Below, piece after piece: positions 45,236 through 52,816 of a DNA stretch of 62,339 nucleotides. The DNA comes from RGIG5612 sp045616165 (GTDB lineage Bacteria; Bacillota; Clostridia; Lachnospirales; Lachnospiraceae): contig JAZLGF010000021.1 in assembly GCA_045616165.1 (NCBI GenBank), positions 1 through 62,339 on the forward strand, in the 5' to 3' direction. The notes under the pieces are model-generated. The model saw only the letters and a list, made by a program, of their open reading frames with translations, did no database searches and had not been told where the DNA came from. Numbering within the stretch: the first letter of the stretch is position 1; each line of letters begins with the position of its first letter. A program made the position numbers and the translations under genes.

Positions 45236-45309
45236 TGCACCTTCAGGGGCTCCCACCGGCGCCCCGGGCGCCTTTCAGGGGATCCCACCCTGGACACCCT
45301 GATTAAGAG
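45236..45309 (-). repeat. tRNA-Lys 3'-half remnant, copy 1, with 30-nt insertion
   Basis: On the minus strand this matches the intact tRNA-Lys (46627-46699) from the anticodon loop to the discriminator base, but with about 30 extra nt in the T arm. The insertion duplicates a TTCAGGGG-x-TCCCACC stretch and adds GGCGCCCCGGGCGCC, a small GC hairpin. It cannot fold as a tRNA. It is one of two remnants bounding the nucleotidyltransferase module. Confidence 0.85.
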
Positions 45310-45325
45310 AGAAGGGAAACTAAAA

Positions 45326-45420
45326 TTAACCTACAATAACAAAATTAATTGACAAGTAGGTTAATTCGATTTATCATATGATTAACCCACAAAATGTAAT
45401 ATTGCAAGAAAGTAGGTTAA
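45326..45420 (+). promoter_or_regulatory. Promoter with two paired inverted-repeat operators (9-N21-9)
   Basis: Promoter: TTGACA 45349-45354, 17-nt spacer, TATCAT 45372-45377. Operator pair 1: TTAACCTAC 45326-45334 and GTAGGTTAA 45356-45364. Operator pair 2: TTAACCCAC 45382-45390 and GTAGGTTAA 45412-45420. Both pairs have exactly 21 nt between arms. Pair 1 covers the -35 and spacer; pair 2 covers the transcript start and ends 3 nt before the ATG. This is the pattern of an autoregulated toxin-antitoxin operon. Confidence 0.85.
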
Positions 45421-45423
45421 CAC

Positions 45424-45717
45424 ATGTCAGTATTAGATGATGTATTAAAAGAAGAATATGAACGATTATTAAGAATGAAAAAAACAATGACGGCGGAATA
45501 TGATAAACTTCCTAAAGAATATTTGTCTAGAAAAAATATTAATGGTCACGAATGTTTTTATCTTCAACACCGCGAAGGAGATAAAATAAAAAGTGTATAT
45601 GTTAACGAAAAAGATGCTGAGGATTATGCCGTTAAAATTGAAAGGCGCCGCAGTTTGAAAAAATCGTTACAGGATATCGAGAAAGAACTCAAGAAAATTG
45701 AAAGGACTATTAAGTAA
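45424..45717 (+). CDS. Small charged helical protein, putative antitoxin/regulator
   Basis: 97 residues. Residues 1-25 and 70-97 are strongly charged helices (KIERRRSLKKSLQDIEKELKKI at the C-terminus looks like a coiled coil); the middle has NGHECFYLQHREGDKIKSVYVNEKD, a beta-hairpin-like block seen in small uncharacterised proteins. No helix-turn-helix is obvious, so its DNA binding is not shown. It directly follows two paired operators and precedes a nucleotidyltransferase-like gene with a one-base overlap. By position it is the antitoxin or regulator of the pair; this is inference. Confidence 0.65.
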   Translation: MSVLDDVLKEEYERLLRMKKTMTAEYDKLPKEYLSRKNINGHECFYLQHREGDKIKSVYVNEKDAEDYAVKIERRRSLKKSLQDIEKELKKIERTIK

Positions 45718-46343
45718 TGGAAGGCATGAATTATCAAGCTTTTTGGAAGTTTATAAAACTACTTCATGAAAATGATTTGCTTCAATATGTAGAAGTAATA
45801 GGAAGTTGGTGTGAGTATTTATATGCGCAAAGCGGATATCTTGTCGATTTTGATACAAGCCTTCGTACGCTTGATGTGGACTTTCTCATAAAAAACATGC
45901 GAAAGCCTGGTAAAAAAGTGAACCTTGAAGGCATCGCTACTAAAAATGGATATACTGTGGATCATGATACTCTTTTGGGAACCACAAAAATATATACTCC
46001 AGATCTTATGGAAATAGAATTTCTCATAGAACAAAAAGGTGCAGCCACAGAACCCGTGCTTGGAACGAATATAGGTGTAAATGCGCAGGCGCTTCATCAC
46101 ATAGGTATATTGAAACAGTTTTCAATGACACTTAACATGTTCGAAATGGATATAACTGTTCCAATACCAGAAGCATATGTTATTCACAAAATTGTTATTA
46201 ATGAACAACGTGGAGAAAAAAGTGAAAAGGACCAGTTGGCTATTGAGCATCTAATGCCATACCTTGATAAAAATAAAATAGCAGAAGTAATAAGTGCGTT
46301 GTCTAAAAAGGATAAGAAAATAGTGCAAGATTATTTGAAATAG
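45717..46343 (+). CDS. Nucleotidyltransferase-fold protein, putative toxin
   Basis: 208 residues. Motif G29-S30-W-x-E with D53-x-D55 (TLDVDFLI) and acidic residues E99/E101 in LMEIEFLI fit a polymerase-beta-type nucleotidyltransferase active site, as in COG5397-like proteins. The C-terminal part (HKIVINEQR-x-KSEKDQLAIEHL) is conserved in nucleotidyltransferases of AbiEii and related toxins. It may transfer nucleotides to tRNA or protein. TAATG coupling to the upstream small gene and the operator region point to a toxin-antitoxin type module. The whole unit lies between tRNA-Lys remnants. Confidence 0.7.
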   Translation: MEGMNYQAFWKFIKLLHENDLLQYVEVIGSWCEYLYAQSGYLVDFDTSLRTLDVDFLIKNMRKPGKKVNLEGIATKNGYTVDHDTLLGTTKIYTPDLMEIEFLIEQKGAATEPVLGTNIGVNAQALHHIGILKQFSMTLNMFEMDITVPIPEAYVIHKIVINEQRGEKSEKDQLAIEHLMPYLDKNKIAEVISALSKKDKKIVQDYLK

Positions 46344-46355
46344 TCTAGAGAAATG

Positions 46356-46390
46356 AAAAAATAGAAACCCCTTTTGGAGTTTCTATTTTT
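46356..46390. terminator. Bidirectional terminator, copy 2
   Basis: Same hairpin and flanks as 45198-45232 (AAATAGAAACCCC and GGAGTTTCTATTT). It serves the nucleotidyltransferase gene on plus and the second tRNA-Lys remnant on minus. Confidence 0.8.
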
Positions 46391-46393
46391 TTC

Positions 46394-46436
46394 TGCACCT
46401 TCAGGGGGCTCGAACCCTGGACACCCTGATTAAGAG
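46394..46436 (-). repeat. tRNA-Lys 3'-half remnant, copy 2
   Basis: Read on minus, this is the anticodon loop, variable loop, T arm and acceptor 3' strand of tRNA-Lys, identical to 46627-46669 apart from one extra G in the T arm. The 5' half is missing. Beyond 46436 the sequence diverges from the tRNA, which marks a sharp junction at the anticodon loop, the usual crossover place for integrases. Confidence 0.88.
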
Positions 46437-46448
46437 AAAAGGTATAAG

Positions 46449-46505
46449 CCCCGTCTATTAAACGAAAAACAAAAAAAGTTGATTTTGTTTAATAGGAAGA
46501 AGGGG
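46449..46505. repeat. Inverted repeat in the gap between tRNA-Lys remnant and tRNA-Lys
   Basis: CCCC (46449-46452) and CTATTAAAC (46455-46463) pair with GTTTAATAG (46487-46495) and GGGG (46502-46505). The loop is A/T-rich. The rest of the gap to 46584 has no coding potential I can see. Confidence 0.5.
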
Positions 46506-46583
46506 ATGCTTCATGTGATAATCTGTTATATACTTTAAGAAAATGTCAAATTACGAAAAAATATAAAGTAGGTAGTAAAATTA

Positions 46584-46616
46584 TAAAAAAAAAGAAGCTT
46601 CACTTCGTGAAACTTC
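46584..46616 (-). terminator. Terminator of tRNA-Lys
   Basis: On minus, GAAGTTTCAC (46616-46607) pairs with GTGAAGCTTC (46603-46594), one G-T pair, loop GAA, followed by nine T. Confidence 0.88.
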
Positions 46617-46626
46617 TCTTTTTATA

Positions 46627-46699
46627 TGCACCTTCAGGGGCTCGAACCCTGGACACCCTGATTAAGAGTCAGGTGCTCTACCAACTGAGCTAAAGGTGC
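46627..46699 (-). tRNA. tRNA-Lys (anticodon CTT)
   Basis: 73 nt with a 7-bp acceptor stem GCACCTT/AAGGTGC, D arm GCTCAGTTGGTAGAGC, anticodon stem CCTGA/TCAGG with loop CTCTTAA (anticodon CTT), T arm CAGGG-TTCGAGC-CCCTG and discriminator A. CCA is not encoded. Two 3'-half copies lie downstream at 46394 and 45236, so this tRNA is an integration or duplication hot spot. A promoter and a terminator flank it. Confidence 0.96.
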
Positions 46700-46719
46700 T
46701 TGCGATAGACGCAAATGAA

Positions 46720-46748
46720 ATTATAAAATAAAGCCCCTCAAAAATCAA
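46720..46748 (-). promoter_or_regulatory. Promoter of tRNA-Lys
   Basis: On minus, TTGATT (46748-46743), 17-nt spacer, TATAAT (46725-46720), 20 nt before the tRNA 5' end. Confidence 0.8.
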
Positions 46749-46773
46749 GGAATTATTTAAAAAGATAAGAGAA

Positions 46774-47421
46774 CTAACGGTTTATAATATATTTGAAAAT
46801 TGGATTTCCTTTGGCTGAGAATTTTTCTTCATACTCGGTCATAACATTGCCTTTACACATCGCTTCGTCATTGTGCAAATCACGGGAAACGTTAAGCAAA
46901 TTCCATTTTGTCTCTTCTACTTCTTCCAAAGAAAAATTAAACAAAACTTCGTTATCAGTCTTAAACTCAATTACGCCGTTTGATTTTAAGATATTATCGT
47001 ATCGTTCTAAAAATTGGCGAGAAGTTAAGCGCCTTTTGGCAGTGCGTTTTTTTGGCCAAGGGTCTGAAAAGTTCAAAAAGATTTTATCTACTTCGCCAGG
47101 AGCAAAAACATCGCAAATATATTCAGCATCCATCCGGATAAACTTCACATTTTCTAGCATAGAATCTTCTTGCTTTTGAACAGCGCGAAGAAGAACACTT
47201 GAATATTTCTCAATTCCAACGAAGTTGATTGCAGGATTAAGACGAGCCATTTCCATAATAAAGGTACCTTTACCCATGCCGATTTCAATCCATACAGGAT
47301 TGTCGTTTCCAAAAACTTCGCGCCACTTATTTTTAACGGACCATTCGCCCTCTTCTTCGGGGATTACATATTTACTTTCGGCAATCGCTTCACGCGCGCC
47401 AGGAATATTTTTAAGTCTCAT
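46774..47421 (-). CDS. trmB: tRNA (guanine-N7)-methyltransferase TrmB
   Basis: A 215-residue SAM methyltransferase making m7G46 in tRNA. The SAM loop EIGMGKGTFIMEMA lies near residue 46-59; NFSDPWPKKRTAKRRLTS near 116-133 is the family hallmark; and the C-terminal SAKGNPIFKY completes it. The ATG follows a TAGAAT box (rc at 47429-47434) by 7 nt with no Shine-Dalgarno, so a leaderless message is likely. It sits beside tRNA-Lys, whose promoter lies just downstream. Confidence 0.95.
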   Translation of the reverse strand: MRLKNIPGAREAIAESKYVIPEEEGEWSVKNKWREVFGNDNPVWIEIGMGKGTFIMEMARLNPAINFVGIEKYSSVLLRAVQKQEDSMLENVKFIRMDAEYICDVFAPGEVDKIFLNFSDPWPKKRTAKRRLTSRQFLERYDNILKSNGVIEFKTDNEVLFNFSLEEVEETKWNLLNVSRDLHNDEAMCKGNVMTEYEEKFSAKGNPIFKYIINR

Positions 47422-47501
47422 GACAAAGATTCTACCACAATATGCTATAATAATCTAAAAAGAGTTTAGCGAAATTAACGGCCGTAGCATTTTCTAAACT
47501 G

Positions 47502-47529
47502 TTGGGTTACACAAAAAGTGTGGTAAAAT
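47502..47529 (+). promoter_or_regulatory. Probable promoter of the 47584 operon
   Basis: TTGGGT near 47502, 16-nt spacer, TAAAAT near 47524. An inverted repeat AGTTTAG ... CTAAACT (about 47463-47500) lies just upstream and could be an operator. Confidence 0.55.
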
Positions 47530-47583
47530 TACAAGCGAATAAAAACAGCGTTTTAAAATGATATCTTTAGAGAGGGAAGAAAA

Positions 47584-47745
47584 ATGAGTGAAGTTGAAAA
47601 CAAAAATGAAGAAGTTAATGAAGAGAAACCTTCAATGGTTATTTGGTGCAGAAAAGCAAATGGGCCTAGAGAATTAAACGGCATTTGTGAAGATGCTGAA
47701 AGTTGTCCACAACCTTTCTGTGAGGGAAAGAAAAAATTCTGGTAA
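47584..47745 (+). CDS. Small cysteine-containing protein (53 aa)
   Basis: A 53-residue acidic/basic protein with four cysteines (near 22, 36, 42 and 47), ending FCEGKKKFW. The N-terminal third is E/N/K-rich. GGGAAG lies 7 nt before the ATG, and the rhomboid gene follows after 6 nt, so it is a real translated gene. The C-x13-C-x5-C-x4-C pattern suggests metal or iron-sulfur binding, but I do not recognise the family. Confidence 0.7.
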   Translation: MSEVENKNEEVNEEKPSMVIWCRKANGPRELNGICEDAESCPQPFCEGKKKFW

Positions 47746-47751
47746 GAGTAG

Positions 47752-48765
47752 ATGGGTTCAGTATATAACGATATACGTAATTATTTTGGGAATCAGAATT
47801 TTGCGTCGTCAGCCACATCGCTAAGTGGCTTTGATATCGTGTACAACAAAGTTGGTGAAGAGGAAATATTTTGCGTTCTCTTAAATAGTGCGGGAGGAAA
47901 AGTATTTAATGAAGAACTAATCAGAGGTGTTCATGGCCAACTTGCAAAAGCAACGCCATCAGAAAATATATTGTTTATTCTTGTTACCAATTTTGTGGAA
48001 AGAGATAGTAGTTTAGCGCAGATTCCGGGGATAAACCTATGGCTGGTAGATGAATATGAGCAACAGCTTTACATATATGAAACACAGCCGGATGATTTTT
48101 ATGATTTAAAAAGAGGAATCATTCAAGCGATAAGCGAAACTACATCAGCGAAAACCAAAAGGGCGCTTCGCTCAAAAAATTGGCCATGGGTAACGATTGT
48201 ACTTATCGCAGTAAACGTAATCGTCTATCTTATTTTAGCGATGAACGGAAATACGGAAAGCGCAGAATACATGCTTAGCAAGGGCGCAGCGTATGGACCG
48301 GCAATTTTTGAACATTATGAATTTTGGCGACTAATAACATGTATGTTCATGCACTTTGGATTAATGCATCTTGCAAGCAATATGATTTACCTCGGAATTA
48401 TAGGAACGACAATTGAAAAAGGAATAGGACATTTAAAGTTCGCTTTGCTTTATATGCTTTCGGGATTTGCAGCAAGTCTTATATCGGCAGCGGTATATTA
48501 TTTTGCGGGAGACTTTACGGTATCTGCAGGAGCCAGCGGAGCAATATATGGACTTATTGGAGTTGTTGTTTATCTAACATTTAAAAATAGAGGACGCATG
48601 AGTCGCAAAAACATGTGGTTTAGAGTTACCACAGTTTTGCTATTTATATTCGTATCGAATTTCTTAGATACATCGGTGGATGCGGTGGCACACATCGCTG
48701 GATTTATTTTTGGATTAATATTAGCAGTACTTTTCTTAGGAGGAAAAAAGAATGAAAAATCCTGA
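47752..48765 (+). CDS. Rhomboid intramembrane serine protease
   Basis: 337 residues. An N-terminal cytosolic domain (~1-140) precedes six or seven membrane helices. The catalytic GASGAIYGL motif (Ser) near residue 264 and AHIAGFIFG (His) near 310, plus H-x-x-x-N in HFGLMHLASNMIYL, show an active rhomboid. It cleaves membrane proteins within the bilayer; substrate unknown. It contrasts with the motif-lacking relative at 36181. Its last 14 nt overlap the HIT gene. Confidence 0.93.
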   Translation: MGSVYNDIRNYFGNQNFASSATSLSGFDIVYNKVGEEEIFCVLLNSAGGKVFNEELIRGVHGQLAKATPSENILFILVTNFVERDSSLAQIPGINLWLVDEYEQQLYIYETQPDDFYDLKRGIIQAISETTSAKTKRALRSKNWPWVTIVLIAVNVIVYLILAMNGNTESAEYMLSKGAAYGPAIFEHYEFWRLITCMFMHFGLMHLASNMIYLGIIGTTIEKGIGHLKFALLYMLSGFAASLISAAVYYFAGDFTVSAGASGAIYGLIGVVVYLTFKNRGRMSRKNMWFRVTTVLLFIFVSNFLDTSVDAVAHIAGFIFGLILAVLFLGGKKNEKS

Positions 48766-49168
48766 TTGTATTTTTTGCAAATTAGCAAACGGAGATATTC
48801 CGACAATGTCATTATATGAAGACGAAGATTTTAATGTAATATTTGATGCAGGCCCAGCAACAATAGGCCATGCTTTGATTTTGCCAAAAGAGCATTATGC
48901 AAATATCTATGAAATAGATGAGGAAGTTTTAGCAAAGGCATACAAGCTTGCAAAGAAAATGGCAATAGTTATGACAGATGTTTTTAAGGCAGACGGTTTT
49001 AATGTTTTGCAAAATAATAATGAGGCAGCAGGCCAAAGCGTATTCCATTTTCATATACATCTGATTCCAAGATATGAAAATGATCATGCAGTTGGCATGT
49101 GGACTCCAGGTGAGCAAGATAAAGAAAAATTAGAAAGCGCGATAACAGAAATAAAAAGTAGATTATAA
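48752..49168 (+). CDS. HIT-family hydrolase
   Basis: A 138-residue histidine-triad protein (Hint/HinT-like). C-I-F-C near residue 6-9 is the zinc-type N-terminus of HIT proteins and HFHIHLIPR near residue 100 is the H-x-H-x-H-like active site. These enzymes hydrolyse AMP-linked nucleotides such as adenosine phosphoramidates. AGGAGG lies 8 nt before the ATG, inside the rhomboid 3' end. It converges with the CDF transporter, whose stop begins next to this stop. Confidence 0.92.
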   Translation: MKNPDCIFCKLANGDIPTMSLYEDEDFNVIFDAGPATIGHALILPKEHYANIYEIDEEVLAKAYKLAKKMAIVMTDVFKADGFNVLQNNNEAAGQSVFHFHIHLIPRYENDHAVGMWTPGEQDKEKLESAITEIKSRL

Positions 49169-50341
49169 TTACTGTCCTGTATAACTTCTATCAATCTTAA
49201 TAACAGCAAAATATTCCGGCCATGCATTATGTATGTGGTCGGATATTTTTTTGGCCGCATCTTCGTCAGAAATTTTTTCGTCCATAGAAAGAACACAGTC
49301 AAAAATAAGATTTGTATGAGTTGGACCCGGCACTATTCTAAAATCATGAATCAAAGCTTCTGGATAAAGTTCGTGAATTTTTTCAAGCGTGTTTTCCCGT
49401 AATCTAATAACCTCAGGATTATTAGATTCGATAGGGTCCATGTGAATTGTTGAAAGACAATTGAATTTTTCATTTAGTTCGTTTTCAACAAGATCTATTG
49501 CATCATGTAACTCGAAAATATCGCCATCGCCATCAACTTCTGCATGAAGAGAAATCATAAGACGACCAGGCCCATAGTCATGCACGATTAAATCATGGAT
49601 GCCTTTAACCTCAGGATGAGCAAGCACGCAGTTTTCAATATTATCGACAAGCTCTTGTTCAGGCGGCTGACCAAGAAGAGGTGATAACGTATCTTTTATT
49701 GAAGAAATGCCGGCATAAAGAATAAAGAGAGAAACTAAAAGTCCGGCAATGCCGTCGACATTAATCTTAAAGAAAAATGAAATGCCAATTGAAATTAATG
49801 TAACTAAAGTTGCAATACAGTCGGTAAGGGAGTCGGTTGCAGTAGCGGTTAAAGCGGCAGAACCGATTTTTTTACCAACCGAACGGTTATAAGTAAACAT
49901 GTAAAACTTAACGAGAATAGCCGCAACCATAATTAAAACAGGAATGAGACTAATCTCGATAGGCTCAGGATTAATTATTTTCTTTACAGAAGAAATACCG
50001 AGTTCAACGCCAACTACAATAATAATAGCGCTGATGATAAGTCCGGTAAGATATTCGATTCGACCATGTCCAAAAGGATGGTATTTGTCAGGCCTTTTAC
50101 CAGCGAGCAAAAATCCAAGCAAAGTAATAACTGATGAGCCAGCATCAGAGAGGTTGTTAAAAGCATCGGCTATGATAGCAACCGAACCTGAAATCGCACC
50201 AGCAATATATTTTCCAATAAACAAAAGAACATTAAGTACTATGCCGTAGATACTTGAAAGCGTGGCATAGTTTTGACGAACTTTTACATTACTAGTATTT
50301 TCACTGTCTTTAATAAAAATTTTAGTAAGTAGTTTGAACAT
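49169..50341 (-). CDS. Cation diffusion facilitator family transporter
   Basis: A 390-residue CDF exporter with six membrane segments (~25-215) and a cytosolic C-terminal metal-sensing domain. D-x3-N/S motifs of the transport site are visible as IADAFNNLSDAGS near residue 55 and ATATDSLTDC near 165. C-terminal histidines (IHDLIVHDYGPG) occur in the regulatory part. It exports divalent metals such as Zn, Fe or Mn by proton antiport; which metal is not determined. It starts 1 nt after the murG stop, with AGGAAAA upstream. Confidence 0.93.
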   Translation of the reverse strand: MFKLLTKIFIKDSENTSNVKVRQNYATLSSIYGIVLNVLLFIGKYIAGAISGSVAIIADAFNNLSDAGSSVITLLGFLLAGKRPDKYHPFGHGRIEYLTGLIISAIIIVVGVELGISSVKKIINPEPIEISLIPVLIMVAAILVKFYMFTYNRSVGKKIGSAALTATATDSLTDCIATLVTLISIGISFFFKINVDGIAGLLVSLFILYAGISSIKDTLSPLLGQPPEQELVDNIENCVLAHPEVKGIHDLIVHDYGPGRLMISLHAEVDGDGDIFELHDAIDLVENELNEKFNCLSTIHMDPIESNNPEVIRLRENTLEKIHELYPEALIHDFRIVPGPTHTNLIFDCVLSMDEKISDEDAAKKISDHIHNAWPEYFAVIKIDRSYTGQ

Positions 50342-50342
50342 G

Positions 50343-51410
50343 TTATTTTCCTAATACTTCCATGATGACTGATACCACTTTGCTAGCAGCAAAGATTTCA
50401 TCAGCTTTAGACATAGCGTTTATATAAGATTCTCTATTAGCAGTAATTTCTAAAATATCATTAATTAAGGAGTTGCGACTAAGCTCTTCTTCTAAGAGAG
50501 TTTCCGAAAAACCACGGCGCTTAAAAGACTGAGCATTTAATATTTGGTCACCTCTGCTTTGATTTGTCCCAAGAGGAATAAGCAAAGCAGGCTTTTTTAA
50601 TGCTAGAATTTCATAAATTACGTTTGCACCAGCTCTGGAAATAATTAAAGATGAAGCCGCAAACAAATCAGGAAGTTCTTCGTCAACGTATTCAAATTGT
50701 TTGTAGCCAGGCATATTGTTGTAAGAGGCGTCAACTTTTCCACTTCCACAAACATGGACGATATAAAAAGTTTTAAGAAGCTCATCAAGAGATTCACGAA
50801 CGATTTCGTTAATACATTTAGCACCAAGGCTTCCGCCGATTACCATAAGTAAAGGTTTATCCTCGTCAAAGCCACAAAATTCATAACCCTTATGAGGATT
50901 GCCTGTTAAAAGGGACTGACGAACCGGAAGACCAGTATGAACAGATTTTGACTTTGGAACAAAATCTTTTGTCTCTGGGAAGTTATAGCAAACCTTTGTA
51001 GCTTTCGGAATTGAAAGCTTATTTGCAAGTCCAGGAGTAAGATCCGATTCATGAATCACTATAGGAATTTTAAGGTCTGATGCGGCATAGATAACAGGAA
51101 CCGACACAAAGCCACCTTTAGAAAAAATGATATCAGGTTTAGATTTTTTAAGGTGTTGTTTTGCTTCAAAGTAACCTTTCATTATGCGGAAAGGATCAGT
51201 AAAGTTTTTCGCATTAAAATAGCGACGTAACTTACCAGAAGAGATTCCCGTATAAGGGATACCTTCTTTTTCAATCAGGCTCTTTTCGATGCCGTCATAT
51301 GAACCCATATATTCAATTTCAAAACCAGCTTCTTTGAGGTAAGGAAAGAGAGCAATGTTAGGGGTAACATGTCCCGCCGTGCCTCCACCAGTAAGTAAAA
51401 TTTTACTCAT
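50343..51410 (-). CDS. murG: UDP-N-acetylglucosamine transferase MurG
   Basis: A 355-residue GT-B glycosyltransferase that adds GlcNAc to lipid I, forming lipid II for peptidoglycan at the membrane. The N-terminal glycine loop ILLTGGGTAGHVTPN, FSKGGFVSVP near residue 100 and the UDP-GlcNAc segment SRAGANVIYEIL near 270 with LIPLGTNQSRGDQ are MurG signatures. The ATG at 51410 is chosen because AGGAG lies 10 nt upstream; the frame remains open upstream but has no homology. It lies outside any mur cluster. Confidence 0.95.
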   Translation of the reverse strand: MSKILLTGGGTAGHVTPNIALFPYLKEAGFEIEYMGSYDGIEKSLIEKEGIPYTGISSGKLRRYFNAKNFTDPFRIMKGYFEAKQHLKKSKPDIIFSKGGFVSVPVIYAASDLKIPIVIHESDLTPGLANKLSIPKATKVCYNFPETKDFVPKSKSVHTGLPVRQSLLTGNPHKGYEFCGFDEDKPLLMVIGGSLGAKCINEIVRESLDELLKTFYIVHVCGSGKVDASYNNMPGYKQFEYVDEELPDLFAASSLIISRAGANVIYEILALKKPALLIPLGTNQSRGDQILNAQSFKRRGFSETLLEEELSRNSLINDILEITANRESYINAMSKADEIFAASKVVSVIMEVLGK

Positions 51411-51460
51411 TTTTTCATTTCTCCTAGAAAATCTACCTATTATTATACCTTGCTGGTGGG

Positions 51461-51489
51461 TTGTTTTAAAGGTTGGTTTAATATAAAAT
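51461..51489 (+). promoter_or_regulatory. Promoter of the 51497 gene, leaderless type
   Basis: TTGTTT at 51461-51466, 17-nt spacer, TAAAAT at 51484-51489, then 7 nt to the ATG at 51497. Confidence 0.72.
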
Positions 51490-51496
51490 AGAACAC

Positions 51497-52816
51497 ATGA
51501 AAATATTAGTAAAAAACGCAAAAACTCTGCTTTTGGATGTGGCAGGGGATTTTGTAGTACAAGAAAAAAACATCTATATTGACGGTAAGAAAATAGTTTC
51601 TTTAGAGGAAGCGCCAGAAGGGTTTGTGCCTGAGAAAACTATAAACGGCGAGGGAAAATTAGTTATGCCGGGACTCATTAACGCGCATACGCATGCGTAT
51701 ATGTCGCTTTTTAGAAATTATGCAGACGACCAGGCATTTTGGGATTGGCTTGAAAATGTGCTAGGAGTTGAAGAGGGCTTGACCGAAGAAGATAGCTATT
51801 GGGGAACATTGCTTGGAATTATGGAGATGCTTAGGACAGGAACTACATGCTTCGTAGACATGAACATAAAGTCTGCACAGGGCGTAAAGACGGGAGAAAG
51901 GTCTGCATCAGTAGGGGCAGCGTACGAGTCAGGAATTAGAGCGATTATTACACGAGGACTTTCTGGAGAAGCAAACTCGGAAGAATCACTTTGGAAATAT
52001 GGGCAAGTTGTAAGCGAAATAGATTTGTTCCAAGGCGAAGAAAGAGTTGGTTTTTGGATGGGACCACATGCGCCTTATAGTTGCATGAAAGACTACTTAG
52101 AAAAACTAACAGATACCGCAAAAAAATATAATATCGGCAACAATATCCATCTTTCTGAAAGCGAGTCAGAAGTAGCTAATATGATAGAGGCAAACGGGGT
52201 GACACCGATTAAATATGTAGAAGATATAGGGGTGTTTGATGTTCCTACAATTGCGGCTCACTGCGTAAATGCAACGGAAGATGACATAGATATATTCGTT
52301 AAACATGGAGTAAGCGTTGCACTTAATCCAAAGAGCAACATGAAACTCGGTAACGGTTTTGCGCCGGCAGAGAAGATGCTTGAAAAAGGCGTAAACCTTT
52401 GTTTAGGAACAGACGGTCCGGGAAGCAACAATACTCAAAATATGTTCGCCGAGATGAGTACAGCGGCACTCGTTTACAAAGGAGCAAATAAAAAAGCACA
52501 ATGCATAAGCGCCCAGGACGTACTTAAGTTTGCGACAATTAACGCAGCTAAGGCAATTGGAAAAGAAGGTCAAATCGGAGAAATAAAGGTAGGCGCTCTT
52601 GCCGATATAATTATCCTTGATCTTAAGGTGCCACAGTTCCAGCCAGAAAATAATATTGTTTCAGGTCTTGTTTATTCATCAAATGGCAGCGAGGTTGAAA
52701 CAGTAATCGTTGATGGCGAAATCTTAATGGAAGATAGAAAATTCTTAACGATTGATGAAGAAAAAGTATACAAGGAGTGTGCTAAACGTTCAAAACGTTT
52801 AGGAATGATGAAATAA
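51497..52816 (+). CDS. mtaD: 5'-methylthioadenosine/S-adenosylhomocysteine deaminase
   Basis: A 439-residue amidohydrolase. Metal motif NAHTHAYMSLFRN near residue 64-76, HLSESESE near 214, AAHCVN near 250 and LGTDGPGSNN near 305-314 match MtaD/DadD-type deaminases that act on MTA, SAH, 5'-deoxyadenosine or adenosine. The start is read from a promoter only 7 nt upstream and has no Shine-Dalgarno. The next gene, an adenosylhomocysteinase-like protein, overlaps the stop (TAATG), so the pair is likely a pathway: deamination of SAH then hydrolysis of S-inosylhomocysteine, as known in methanogens. That is inference. Confidence 0.88.
   Translation: MKILVKNAKTLLLDVAGDFVVQEKNIYIDGKKIVSLEEAPEGFVPEKTINGEGKLVMPGLINAHTHAYMSLFRNYADDQAFWDWLENVLGVEEGLTEEDSYWGTLLGIMEMLRTGTTCFVDMNIKSAQGVKTGERSASVGAAYESGIRAIITRGLSGEANSEESLWKYGQVVSEIDLFQGEERVGFWMGPHAPYSCMKDYLEKLTDTAKKYNIGNNIHLSESESEVANMIEANGVTPIKYVEDIGVFDVPTIAAHCVNATEDDIDIFVKHGVSVALNPKSNMKLGNGFAPAEKMLEKGVNLCLGTDGPGSNNTQNMFAEMSTAALVYKGANKKAQCISAQDVLKFATINAAKAIGKEGQIGEIKVGALADIIILDLKVPQFQPENNIVSGLVYSSNGSEVETVIVDGEILMEDRKFLTIDEEKVYKECAKRSKRLGMMK

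Noticed and set aside
45424..46343. Classical AbiE pair
   Set aside because: The small gene lacks the size and winged-helix features of AbiEi, so I keep only the resemblance of the nucleotidyltransferase.
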